Shown piece after piece: positions 35,357-46,540 of a stretch of DNA of 64,000 nucleotides. The notes beneath the pieces were generated by a model. It saw only the letters and a program-made list of their open reading frames with translations, did no database searches and had not been told where the DNA came from. Where the stretch lies: NCBI RefSeq assembly GCF_000747525.1, contig NZ_CP009278.1:1178001-1242000 (forward strand). The letters are read 5' to 3'. Numbering within the stretch: the stretch's first letter is position 1; each line of letters opens with the position of its first letter. A program made the position numbers and the translations under genes. The stretch comes from Sphingobacterium sp. ML3W (GTDB lineage Bacteria; Bacteroidota; Bacteroidia; Sphingobacteriales; Sphingobacteriaceae).

Positions 35357-35433
35357 AGTCCCGTAGCTCAGTTGGTTAGAGCACTACACTGATAATGTAG
35401 GGGTCAGCAGTTCAAATCTGCTCGGGACTACCA
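35357..35433 (+). tRNA. tRNA-Ile (GAU)
   Basis: 77 nt including an encoded CCA. Acceptor stem AGTCCCG / CGGGACT, discriminator A, D-loop AGCTCAGTTGGTTAGAGC, anticodon GAT in CACTGATAATG, T-arm with TTCAAAT. Standard 16S-23S spacer tRNA. Confidence 0.96.
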
Positions 35434-35444
35434 TAAAACGATAC

Positions 35445-35518
35445 GGGGAATTAGCTCAGCTGGCTAGAGCACCTGCCTTGCACGCAGGGGGTCATCGGTT
35501 CGACTCCGATATTCTCCA
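35445..35518 (+). tRNA. tRNA-Ala (UGC)
   Basis: 74 nt. Acceptor stem GGGGAAT / ATTCTCC, discriminator A, anticodon TGC in CCTTGCACG, T-arm GGTTCGACTCC. CCA is not fully encoded (the next bases are CAGG), unlike the neighbouring tRNA-Ile. Confidence 0.95.
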
Positions 35519-35742
35519 CAGGTCTGCCCGAACACCAAGATATTGTGTTCATTATAAGGGCGACAAAGAGTTCTTTGACATATTGAAAGAAAAAAATTAC
35601 AAGAGAAGACAACAGTAGAGACAATACTGTGATGTGTTCGATGTATTATGAAGACCCTCGGTCAAGGCCGAACGGATTAATGCGTAGCATCATGGTTATA
35701 TATATCAAAAAGCAACCCATAGTAGCAAAAGGGCTATGAGGT

Positions 35743-38628
<2,886 letters not shown>

Positions 38629-38744
38629 AAGCAACGCAGACACTGTTGTCTTCCTCTTTTAGTTTTTCTTTCAATTGTCTATAGATCAGATGGTGACTTT
38701 TATCCATAATGGATAGTGTTGCTATATTCTGATAACCTTATTTT

Positions 38745-38852
38745 AGGTGCCTATATCGGCGGTGTCTACCTCTTCCCATTCCGAACAGAGAAGTCAAGCC
38801 CGCCAGAGCCGATGGTATTGCCGTAACAGGTGGGAGAGTAGGTCGGTGCCTT
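38745..38852 (+). rRNA. rrf: 5S ribosomal RNA
   Basis: About 108 nt. The ends AGGTGCC and GGTGCCT pair. Internal conserved parts are CCCATTCCGAACAGAGAAG and GCCGATGGTATTGCCGTAACA. Located 120 bp after 23S, as usual. Confidence 0.93.
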
Positions 38853-38865
38853 TTTTTATACGGAA

Positions 38866-38893
38866 GCCCTTGCATGACAGCAAGGGTTTTTTT
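38866..38893 (+). terminator. rRNA operon terminator
   Basis: A perfect 7-bp stem CCCTTGC / GCAAGGG (38867-38873 and 38880-38886) followed by seven T residues. Confidence 0.9.
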
Positions 38894-39228
38894 GTGTTCC
38901 GGATTTTCTGGGGGACAGCACCGCCGGAGCGGAAATATCGCTAGAGCTGTTACCTGTTGAGAGCTAAGTTATTTTTATTTCTCCCTTTGTAACTTGTTTC
39001 CTTTATTCCGCTATCAACGGAAAATTAATGTCATATACATGAGATTCATCGTGTTTTTATTATTCTTTTTACGTCGAATTGAAGCTTCTGGTAACTGCTA
39101 TAGCGATATTGAATCCTCAATATCATCTTTATAATTACTATATATTTCCTAAATAGAACCTTTGTTTTCAAATTTATATCCAATTTGAGCGTTTATTTTG
39201 CTCATATGTTACCATTTTCATATAAATA
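38894..39228. other. Intergenic region between the rRNA operon and ccoN
   Basis: AT-rich, no reading frame of substance, no repeat recognised. The operator and promoter of the cco operon occupy its right end (39229-39295). Confidence 0.6.
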
Positions 39229-39295
39229 TGTGACGAATGTTATTTTTTTTGGTCATCGTTATCATTTTAATGTCATAAAACTAGCTCTACTTTTG
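39229..39295 (+). promoter_or_regulatory. CRP-like operator and -7 element of the ccoNO operon
   Basis: TGTGA-N6-TTATT at 39229-39244, left half identical to the box at 22288 and flanked by the same AAATA. A perfect -7 element TACTTTTG lies at 39288-39295, with only TTTTAA instead of TTTG near -33. Operator centre to -7 box is 51.5 bp, exactly as at 22288-22354. The weak -33 region and operator position (around -61 to -64) fit class I activation. Confidence 0.65.
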
Positions 39296-39319
39296 ATTAA
39301 GAAATCAATATTATAAGTA

Positions 39320-41458
39320 ATGCAGTTAGAGCAGTTTAATTATGACAATAAGATTGTCAGAAATTTCGGAATCGCTACCATAATTTGGGGGATAGTTGGT
39401 ATGTCCATTGGACTACTTATAGCTACCCAATTGGTATGGCCGGCGATGAATTTTGGAATTCAATTTTCCACCTTTGGCCGTATTAGGCCTGTTCATACAA
39501 ATGCAATAATCTTTGCATTTGTAGGTAATGCAATTTTCATGGGCGTATACTATTCTTTGCAACGGGTTCTTAGGGCACGGATGTTCAGTGATTTACTTGG
39601 TAAAATCCATTTTTGGGGTTGGCAATTAGTCATTGTAGCATCGGCAATTACCTTGCCTCTTGGATTGACGACTAGTCATGAATATGCAGAAATGGAATGG
39701 CCGATTGACTTGGGTATCACCTTAATCTGGGTGGTGTTTGGAGTCAATATGTTCGGTACAATTATCAAGCGTAGGGAGCGACATATGTATGTAGCGGTTT
39801 GGTTTTACATTGCTACTTTCGTTACTGTTGCTGTTTTACATATTGTCAATTCTATTCAGCTGCCGGTATCGGGCTGGAAAAGTTACTATGTATATTCTGG
39901 AGTACAGGATGCTTTAGTGCAATGGTGGTATGGTCATAATGCTGTAGCATTTTTCTTGACGACTCCTTTCTTAGGTATGATGTATTATTTTTTACCTAAA
40001 ATGGCTAATCGTCCTGTGTATTCTTATAAGTTGAGTATTCTTCATTTCTGGTCTTTAATCTTCATTTACATTTGGGCAGGTCCTCATCACCTGCTATATA
40101 CGGCACTACCTGGATGGGTTCAATCGTTAGGGGTTGCATTTTCCATTATGTTGATTGCTCCAAGTTGGGGAGGTATGATCAATGGTTTATTGACGCTCCG
40201 TGGTGCATGGGATAAAGTTAGAACTGAACCTGTTCTGAAATTTATGGTGGTTGCCTTGACATGTTATGGTATGGCAACGTTTGAAGGTCCTATGTTGTCT
40301 TTGAAACAGGTGAATGCAATTGCACACTTTACAGATTGGATAGTTGCACACGTACACGTTGGCGCTTTGGGCTGGAATGGTTTTATGACTTTTGCAATTT
40401 TATACTGGTTGATTCCTCGTATTTATAGAACGGAATTATATTCTAAAAAATTGGCATCTGCGCATTTTTGGATCGGTACATTGGGGATTTTATTTTATGC
40501 AATTCCCATGTATTGGGCAGCGGTTGTACAGGGCTTAATGTGGAAGGAATTTACACCTGAAGGTGTTTTGAAATATCCCAATTTTTTAGCGACAACATTG
40601 GAAATTATTCCGATGCATATGATGCGTGCTTTTGGTGGAGCTTTATATTTAGGTGGAGCTATATTGATGACCTACAACTTGGTAAAAACCATGCGACAAG
40701 GTAAATTGTTAGCTGATGAACCTGCTCAAGCGCCTGCTCTATTGCCCCTAACAACGAACGAAAAATCGACTCACCGTCGTCTGGAGCGTAAGCCTGTTAT
40801 GTTTATGGTACTCGCATTGATCGCTATTCTAATAGGAGGTGTGGTAGAGATGATTCCCACTTTTACAATTTCATCTAATATACCAACGATAGCAAGTGTG
40901 AAACCATACACGGCTTTAGAAATCCAAGGACGCGACCTTTACATCCGGGAGGGTTGTGTGAATTGTCATACACAATCGATTCGTCCTTTTAGATCGGAGA
41001 CCGCGCGTTATGGTGAATACAGTAAAGCAGGGGAATATGTGTACGATCATCCGTTCTTATGGGGGTCAAAACGGACTGGTCCTGATTTGCATCGTATCGG
41101 TGGTAAATATCCGAATAAATGGCACTTTGACCATCTGTTAGATCCTACTATTACTTCTCCAGGTAGTATCATGCCTGTGTATCCTTGGTTGATCGATCAA
41201 GAATTAGACAACTCGTTACTGACGGCTAAATTGAAAGCCATGCGTACTTTGGGTGTGCCTTATAGTGATCAAGAGATTGCTCATGCTCAAGCGGATTTGG
41301 ATAAGCAAGCACAGGCTATTGTTGATGACTTGAAGAAAAATCAGGTTAATGTATTGGCTAATAGAGAGATCATTGCCATGATTGCCTACTTACAACGATT
41401 GGGAACAGATATTAAAGCTGAGCCGAAACAGGACGAAATCGTAGATGAACAAAATTAA
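39320..41458 (+). CDS. ccoN: cbb3-type cytochrome c oxidase, fused subunits I and II (CcoN-CcoO)
   Basis: 712 residues. The CcoN part (1-460, about twelve helices) carries the heme and CuB ligands: H59 (RPVHTNAIIF), H206 (WWYGHNAVAFF), H256/H257 (WAGPHHLLY), H344 and H346 (IVAHVHVGALGW). A linker (about 455-490) leads to a CcoO part with one membrane helix and the heme c motif C546-VNC-H550 (GCVNCHTQSIRPF). Fusion of the two subunits is usual in Bacteroidota. It reduces O2 to water with high affinity and pumps protons. Confidence 0.95.
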   Translation: MQLEQFNYDNKIVRNFGIATIIWGIVGMSIGLLIATQLVWPAMNFGIQFSTFGRIRPVHTNAIIFAFVGNAIFMGVYYSLQRVLRARMFSDLLGKIHFWGWQLVIVASAITLPLGLTTSHEYAEMEWPIDLGITLIWVVFGVNMFGTIIKRRERHMYVAVWFYIATFVTVAVLHIVNSIQLPVSGWKSYYVYSGVQDALVQWWYGHNAVAFFLTTPFLGMMYYFLPKMANRPVYSYKLSILHFWSLIFIYIWAGPHHLLYTALPGWVQSLGVAFSIMLIAPSWGGMINGLLTLRGAWDKVRTEPVLKFMVVALTCYGMATFEGPMLSLKQVNAIAHFTDWIVAHVHVGALGWNGFMTFAILYWLIPRIYRTELYSKKLASAHFWIGTLGILFYAIPMYWAAVVQGLMWKEFTPEGVLKYPNFLATTLEIIPMHMMRAFGGALYLGGAILMTYNLVKTMRQGKLLADEPAQAPALLPLTTNEKSTHRRLERKPVMFMVLALIAILIGGVVEMIPTFTISSNIPTIASVKPYTALEIQGRDLYIREGCVNCHTQSIRPFRSETARYGEYSKAGEYVYDHPFLWGSKRTGPDLHRIGGKYPNKWHFDHLLDPTITSPGSIMPVYPWLIDQELDNSLLTAKLKAMRTLGVPYSDQEIAHAQADLDKQAQAIVDDLKKNQVNVLANREIIAMIAYLQRLGTDIKAEPKQDEIVDEQN

Positions 41459-41472
41459 AAAATAGCGGCATT

Positions 41473-41664
41473 ATGTTCAAACAAATCACAAATTTAAATG
41501 GTAGCGAACTGTATCTGATCGCTTCATTATGGATATTTCTAGTATTCTTCATTATTGTCGGTATTATGTTGTTTAGAATGAATAAAGAGCATATTTCTTA
41601 TATGAAGGATATTCCATTCCAAGAGGATGATAATAACAATAGTCAATCATCAGATAGTTTATAA
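41473..41664 (+). CDS. ccoQ: cbb3 oxidase small subunit CcoQ
   Basis: 63 residues with one membrane helix (LYLIASLWIFLVFFIIVGIM) and a polar acidic tail. It sits 14 bp after ccoNO and 2 bp before ccoP. The family is poorly conserved, so the call rests on size, topology and position. Confidence 0.8.
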   Translation: MFKQITNLNGSELYLIASLWIFLVFFIIVGIMLFRMNKEHISYMKDIPFQEDDNNNSQSSDSL

Positions 41665-41666
41665 AT

Positions 41667-42536
41667 ATGGGTTTATTTTTAAATACAACAATTTCTAATG
41701 TAGAAACCTGGACGTTGGGCTCAGGTAGTGTCTATCAGGATATTTTAATCATTGTGTTTGTTGTTACAATGATTGTTTTGCTGATATCAGCACTGACAGT
41801 TAATAAGGCAATGCGTTCGATCCTACGAATGACAATGCCACATATACTTGAAGAGGAGAAATCAGTGAAAATTAGAAGAAAGGAATCTCGAAAATCCTTT
41901 TGGAATAATTTATTGGGCTTACGTCCGATTTCTGAAGAAAAAGACCTGATGATCGATCATGAATATGATGGCATTACGGAACTGGATAATCCAATTCCAA
42001 TATGGTTTAATGCTTTATTTTATTCGTCAATGGCTTTTGCGGTTGTTTATCTATTGATTTATCATGTGTTCAGTTGGGGAATGAATCAAGATCAAGAATA
42101 TGTACAAGAGATGGGTAAAGCCGAAATTGCACGTCAGGAATATCTTGCTCAAGCAGCTAATTTGGTCGATGAATCCAATGTTATATATGATGCGTCTCAA
42201 GTAGCAGCTGGTAGTGCAATCTTTCAAGCCAATTGTGTCGCCTGTCATGGAGGAGCTGGTGAAGGAAGTATAGGACCCAATTTAGTGGATAGATATTGGC
42301 TACATGGAGGTGAAGTTAAAGATATTTTTAAAACGGTTAAGTATGGTATCCCAGATAAGGGTATGGTGCCTTGGGAGCAAACATTAACGCCAGCACAAAT
42401 TGCCGAGGTGAGCAGCTATATCATTTCTATTCGAGATACTAAGCCTGCAAATCCAAAAGAACCGCAGGGTATTGAGGTGACCTATGTATCAGCAGATGAA
42501 AGTCCTGCAGGAGTTGATTCAACGATAGTTCGGTAA
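41667..42536 (+). CDS. ccoP: cbb3 oxidase subunit III CcoP (one heme c motif)
   Basis: 289 residues. An N-terminal membrane helix (about 25-45) is followed by a cytoplasmic stretch and the CcoP signature YDGITELDNPIPIWF before the second helix. The periplasmic cytochrome c domain has a single CVACH (ANCVACHGGAGEGSIGPNL) with a distal Met in KGMVPW. Proteobacterial CcoP has two CxxCH motifs; here only one is present, which shortens the electron path. It delivers electrons from cytochrome c to CcoO. Confidence 0.92.
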   Translation: MGLFLNTTISNVETWTLGSGSVYQDILIIVFVVTMIVLLISALTVNKAMRSILRMTMPHILEEEKSVKIRRKESRKSFWNNLLGLRPISEEKDLMIDHEYDGITELDNPIPIWFNALFYSSMAFAVVYLLIYHVFSWGMNQDQEYVQEMGKAEIARQEYLAQAANLVDESNVIYDASQVAAGSAIFQANCVACHGGAGEGSIGPNLVDRYWLHGGEVKDIFKTVKYGIPDKGMVPWEQTLTPAQIAEVSSYIISIRDTKPANPKEPQGIEVTYVSADESPAGVDSTIVR

Positions 42537-42547
42537 AAAGTAATATT

Positions 42548-43930
42548 ATGAAAACAGGAGTAGCAAATTCACCCAGTAATCCAGCAATGAGCACAAAACG
42601 CAAGTGGGTATATGCGAAGAAACCTGCGGGAGACCTGTATAAATTGCGGCAATGGGTGGGGTATGGTTTGCTCTTGTTTTTATTTACTGCTCCTTTCATT
42701 AAGATTGGAGGAGCACCCATGCTGATGTTTAATATCATTGAACGTAAGTTCAGTATTATGGGTAGTATCTTTTACCCTCAGGATTTATACATTTTTGTAT
42801 TCGGAATGTTGATCGTGATGGTTTGTGTAGTGCTTTTTACTGTTGTTTTTGGACGTATTTGGTGTGGTTGGGCTTGTCCTCAAACAATTTTTATGGAATT
42901 GATCTTTCGAAAAATTGAATATTGGATTGAAGGAGACTGGCAACAACAGAAAAAGTTGAATGCTGGTCCTGATACACATCAGAAAATCTTTAAAAAAGTA
43001 TTAAAACATAGCCTGTTTTTATTGATTTCATTTTTTATCGCGAATATCTTTCTTTCCTATATAGTTGGTGTCGACGCTCTTTACAAGATAATAACAGATC
43101 CTATTGAACTGCATTTCGGAGGATTGTTTGCTATCTTCATTTTTACCTTGGTTTTTTATGGAGTTTTTGCCCACGTTAGAGAGATTGTTTGTACCACCAT
43201 TTGTCCGTATGGCCGGTTGCAGGGGGTGCTGTTGGATGATCAAAGTATAACGGTTGCTTACGATCATCGTCGTGGCGAACCAAGAGGTAAGCATAAAGTC
43301 GCCTTAACGCAAACAAAGGGAGATTGTATTGACTGTCAATTGTGTGTACATGTTTGTCCCACTGGTATTGATATTCGAAATGGTCTGCAAATGGAATGCG
43401 TGAGCTGTACAGCTTGTATAGATGCTTGCGATGCTGTGATGGATAAAATCGGTAAGCCTAAAAAGCTAATTGGTTTTTATGCGATGGGAGAAATAGAAGG
43501 AACGATAGAAAAGCGTAATCATACAAGAGCTATCGCCTATTCGATTGTGTTAATAGCATTAATTTCTGTATTTGTACTTTTAATTAGTACCCGATCTGAT
43601 GTAGGGGCTACGCTGCTCAGAGCAAAAGGTAGTTCGTATCAATTGCGTGATGATGGTATGATCAGTAATCTTTATGCTATTGAACTCACCAATAAAAGTG
43701 GAGATGAGATGCCTTTTACTTTGATTCCCGCGGATAAGAAATTACACATTCAAGTCGTCAACCCCATGCAAAGCTTAGCTAAAGATGGTCATGCCTCTTT
43801 AAGTTTCTTTCTTCTGATCAATAAAGATGAGGTCAAAAAATATAAAGAAGATGTAAAGGTTGAGATTTATTCAGGAGATAGAAAAGTGAAAACGTTAAAC
43901 ACAACTTTTATTGCTCCACCAGGGATGTAA
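42548..43930 (+). CDS. ccoG: cbb3 oxidase accessory ferredoxin-like protein CcoG
   Basis: 460 residues. Five or so membrane helices, with CGWACPQTIFMELIF after the second. Two 4Fe-4S motifs: CIDCQLCVHVCPTGID and CVSCTACIDACD. The C-terminal Ig-like domain follows a last helix (about 325-345). Known CcoG reduces Cu(II) to Cu(I) for cbb3 assembly. Lies 11 bp after ccoP. Confidence 0.94.
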   Translation: MKTGVANSPSNPAMSTKRKWVYAKKPAGDLYKLRQWVGYGLLLFLFTAPFIKIGGAPMLMFNIIERKFSIMGSIFYPQDLYIFVFGMLIVMVCVVLFTVVFGRIWCGWACPQTIFMELIFRKIEYWIEGDWQQQKKLNAGPDTHQKIFKKVLKHSLFLLISFFIANIFLSYIVGVDALYKIITDPIELHFGGLFAIFIFTLVFYGVFAHVREIVCTTICPYGRLQGVLLDDQSITVAYDHRRGEPRGKHKVALTQTKGDCIDCQLCVHVCPTGIDIRNGLQMECVSCTACIDACDAVMDKIGKPKKLIGFYAMGEIEGTIEKRNHTRAIAYSIVLIALISVFVLLISTRSDVGATLLRAKGSSYQLRDDGMISNLYAIELTNKSGDEMPFTLIPADKKLHIQVVNPMQSLAKDGHASLSFFLLINKDEVKKYKEDVKVEIYSGDRKVKTLNTTFIAPPGM

Positions 43931-43961
43931 GGGAGAATGGAAAGTTTAAAAACAATAGAAA

Positions 43962-44384
43962 ATGAATTGGGGTAATAAAATATTTATTAGTTTAGGTGTA
44001 TTCATGCTTGGGATCATATTGACAGGAATCTATATGGTCAGTCGTGATAGTGATAGTTTAGAGGATATGGATTATTACGAACAGGGTCTAAATTATAATC
44101 AGATTTATGATAAAAAGATAAATGCAATCGATCAACATGCAAAACCTAGCCTGAAAGTTGATCGTGATACTTTGTATATTAAATTTGTTAAGCCTGAAAA
44201 TAAAGGAAAATTGTTATTTAAGAGGCCTTCTGATAGAAGTAAAGATCTAGAATTACCCTTTGAGACAAGGGCTAATGTATACCAGTTACCGCTTTCAAGT
44301 TTCAAAAAGGGGGCATGGAAATTAGAAATTATTTGGAGTAATGGTGGAATGGAATTCTTAACTGATCACCAAGTGCATTTATAA
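43962..44384 (+). CDS. ccoH: FixH/CcoH family protein
   Basis: 140 residues: an N-terminal membrane helix (KIFISLGVFMLGIILTGIYM) and a periplasmic beta domain (LYIKFVKPENKGKLLFKRP, FKKGAWKLEIIWSNGG). The pattern YYEQGLNYNQ early in the periplasmic part is a FixH hallmark. Needed for stable assembly of cbb3 oxidase. It ends 1 bp before the next gene. Confidence 0.88.
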   Translation: MNWGNKIFISLGVFMLGIILTGIYMVSRDSDSLEDMDYYEQGLNYNQIYDKKINAIDQHAKPSLKVDRDTLYIKFVKPENKGKLLFKRPSDRSKDLELPFETRANVYQLPLSSFKKGAWKLEIIWSNGGMEFLTDHQVHL

Positions 44385-44385
44385 T

Positions 44386-45084
44386 ATGAGTTATCAATAT
44401 TTTGCTTTCTTTATGGGGTTATTTGGCAGCATACACTGTGCAGTTATGTGTGGACCATTACTTCTTGCAATACAAGGAAGTCAAAAAATCAGCTGGCATA
44501 TGGCCATCAATAAGCTTTTATATCAATTGGGACGATTGCTGACTTATGGTTTATATGGTATTGTTCTAGGGGCGATTGGTGCAATCGCAACGATACAGGG
44601 CTGGCAACAGGGGGCAAGTATTTTGACAGGTGTTTTGCTATTTACTATAGGTGCTTTTCAGATTTTCCAAATCAGATACAAACTTTTTATAAAATTACAG
44701 GGACGTCTTGTACAGCCTATTGCTAAACTTATGAGCTGTTGGTTGAATCGACCAGGGGGTAGTTTTGTCGCTGGTGTATTGAATGGAATTTTGCCTTGTG
44801 GAATGCTGTACATGGCAGCAGCGGCGGCTATGAATACCGAATCAAGTTTATCCAGTTTCTTCTTTATGATTATGTTTGGATTGGGGACTTTGCCCTTATT
44901 ATTGGTTTTTTCTTTTTTTGGAAATGTTGTCCGAACTTATTTTCGAGTAAATTTTTCGAGATGGCTTCCCTTTCTTTATCTTTTAATGGGAATTTGGTTT
45001 TTGCTGCGTGGCGCAAATTTGGATATTCCCTATTTAAGTCCATTGCTCCATGTTGATGGAGCAATGGACTGTAATTTTACTTAG
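44386..45084 (+). CDS. SafE/DsbD_2-type membrane protein of the cco operon
   Basis: 232 residues, six or so membrane helices. The N-terminal GSIHCAVMCGPLLLA and the internal NGILPCGMLYMA are the paired Cys-containing half-motifs of the sulfite exporter TauE/SafE-like group. In cco operons of Bacteroidota this protein follows ccoH and is thought to serve cytochrome or copper handling; the exact substrate is unknown. Its last 8 bp overlap the 3' end of the convergent efflux gene, and a perfect hairpin lies inside its coding end. Confidence 0.82.
   Translation: MSYQYFAFFMGLFGSIHCAVMCGPLLLAIQGSQKISWHMAINKLLYQLGRLLTYGLYGIVLGAIGAIATIQGWQQGASILTGVLLFTIGAFQIFQIRYKLFIKLQGRLVQPIAKLMSCWLNRPGGSFVAGVLNGILPCGMLYMAAAAAMNTESSLSSFFFMIMFGLGTLPLLLVFSFFGNVVRTYFRVNFSRWLPFLYLLMGIWFLLRGANLDIPYLSPLLHVDGAMDCNFT
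45040..45067. terminator. Hairpin inside the coding end, likely bidirectional terminator
   Basis: CCATTGCTCCA (45040-45050) and TGGAGCAATGG (45057-45067), a perfect 11-bp stem with a 6-nt loop. The U-runs are weak on both sides. It lies within codons for SPLLHVDGAMDC, just before two convergent genes overlap. Confidence 0.55.
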
Positions 45085-46531
45085 TGGCTGACCATCCACC
45101 ACCCAGAGACTTATAAAGCTCCACGAATGAATCGAGCTGGGATTGTTTTATTGAAACTAAATTCAGTTCCGATGTCAAGGCATTGGATTGAGCAGTAATA
45201 ACCTCCAGGTAGGTTGCGTATCCAGATTTAAATAGCAGACTGGCGTTCTTAACAGCTAAATGTGAATTGTCTACACGTGCTTCCGCCAATACCAATTGCT
45301 CCTTTAGCTTGGAAAGGGAAGTAAAGCTATTCGAAACTTCATTTACGGATCGTAGCACTGTTTTTTGTAATGCAATTTCTGCTTTTTCACTTTCCAATTT
45401 TGCGACTTCGTAATCTGTTTTTAATTTCTTATTCTTAAAAATAGGCATAGTCAAATTGCCTAATGCCGATCCGAGTAAGGAACCTGGTATGTTGAACCAA
45501 TTTTCAGGTAACATCGAGTTGACACCTAAAGTTCCTCCCAAAGTCAATGAAGGATATCGCAATGACTGTTTGATGTTAATTTGAGCATTTGCAGCGATAA
45601 GGTCAAACTCCGCTTCTCGAATATCAGGTCGGTTGCGTATTAAATTCAATGGAGATCCCAGTGAAATCTTAGATTCATCAATAAGATATTTTAAACTTTT
45701 ACCACGTTCGATTTTATCAGGCATACTTCCGGTTAATTCCAAAAGTGCATTTTCCTGAATTTGTATCTCTTGTTCTAATTGGGGTACTAATGAAGCCGCA
45801 AGGAGTCGTTGAGATTGCGTTTGTTGGATCGCTAATGAAGTAATTTCTCCGGCATCAAACTGTAATTGGATCATGCGGAGTGTACTATCATTCAACTGGA
45901 CGTTTCGAAGGGCTACTTCTATTTGTGCATCGAGTTTCAACAAGTTAAAATAGCCAGTTGCGATGTTTGCAATCAAACTTGTCTGTATGGCATTTTTTGC
46001 TTCGGCTGTGCCCAAGTAGTTGGCCAATGCTTCCTCTTTTTGGGAGGATATTTTTCCCCAAATATCAATCTCCCAACTGAGGTTTAATTCGGACATGTAT
46101 TGCGATTGATAACGGAAAAGATTATTGTTTGCTTCCTTTCCATCGTATATCTTGGAAGAGGGGCTTGAATAGAAATTATTGGAGCGCCATTGTTGATTGA
46201 CACCAGCAATCTTTGCATCCAATTCCGGTAAGTAACCGGCCTTTGCTTGATTTAGCTGACGGTTTGCAATCTGAATATTCAGGATAGCAGTGCGCATATC
46301 GTAATTATTTGATAAGCCAGCATCTATTAATTTGACCAAACTTGAATCTGTAAAGAATTCACGCCAATTTACATACGCTAGATTTTCTAGGGTATCCGTA
46401 CCGTTGGAATCTAAACGATAATTGTCGGGTAGGTTGTAGTTTGGTGCTTGATAGCGTTGACCGACTTTACATGCGGAAAATAAGAGCAAGATAGCCGCTA
46501 ATAAGCAGATATGACGATTTATATTTTTCAT
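45077..46531 (-). CDS. Outer-membrane efflux lipoprotein (OprM/NodT-type)
   Basis: 484 residues. Lipobox LFSAC, lipidated cysteine at residue 21, then KVGQRYQAPNYNLPDNYR, the usual start of RND outer-membrane factors. The two halves each hold the OEP helical repeat (for example NYDMRTAILNIQIANRQLNQ and RPDIREAEFDLIAANAQINI). It forms the trimeric outer-membrane duct for the RND pump whose genes lie upstream on the same strand. 9 bp separates it from that gene. Confidence 0.92.
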   Translation of the reverse strand: MKNINRHICLLAAILLLFSACKVGQRYQAPNYNLPDNYRLDSNGTDTLENLAYVNWREFFTDSSLVKLIDAGLSNNYDMRTAILNIQIANRQLNQAKAGYLPELDAKIAGVNQQWRSNNFYSSPSSKIYDGKEANNNLFRYQSQYMSELNLSWEIDIWGKISSQKEEALANYLGTAEAKNAIQTSLIANIATGYFNLLKLDAQIEVALRNVQLNDSTLRMIQLQFDAGEITSLAIQQTQSQRLLAASLVPQLEQEIQIQENALLELTGSMPDKIERGKSLKYLIDESKISLGSPLNLIRNRPDIREAEFDLIAANAQINIKQSLRYPSLTLGGTLGVNSMLPENWFNIPGSLLGSALGNLTMPIFKNKKLKTDYEVAKLESEKAEIALQKTVLRSVNEVSNSFTSLSKLKEQLVLAEARVDNSHLAVKNASLLFKSGYATYLEVITAQSNALTSELNLVSIKQSQLDSFVELYKSLGGGWSATK

Positions 46532-46540
46532 ATGTGACGA

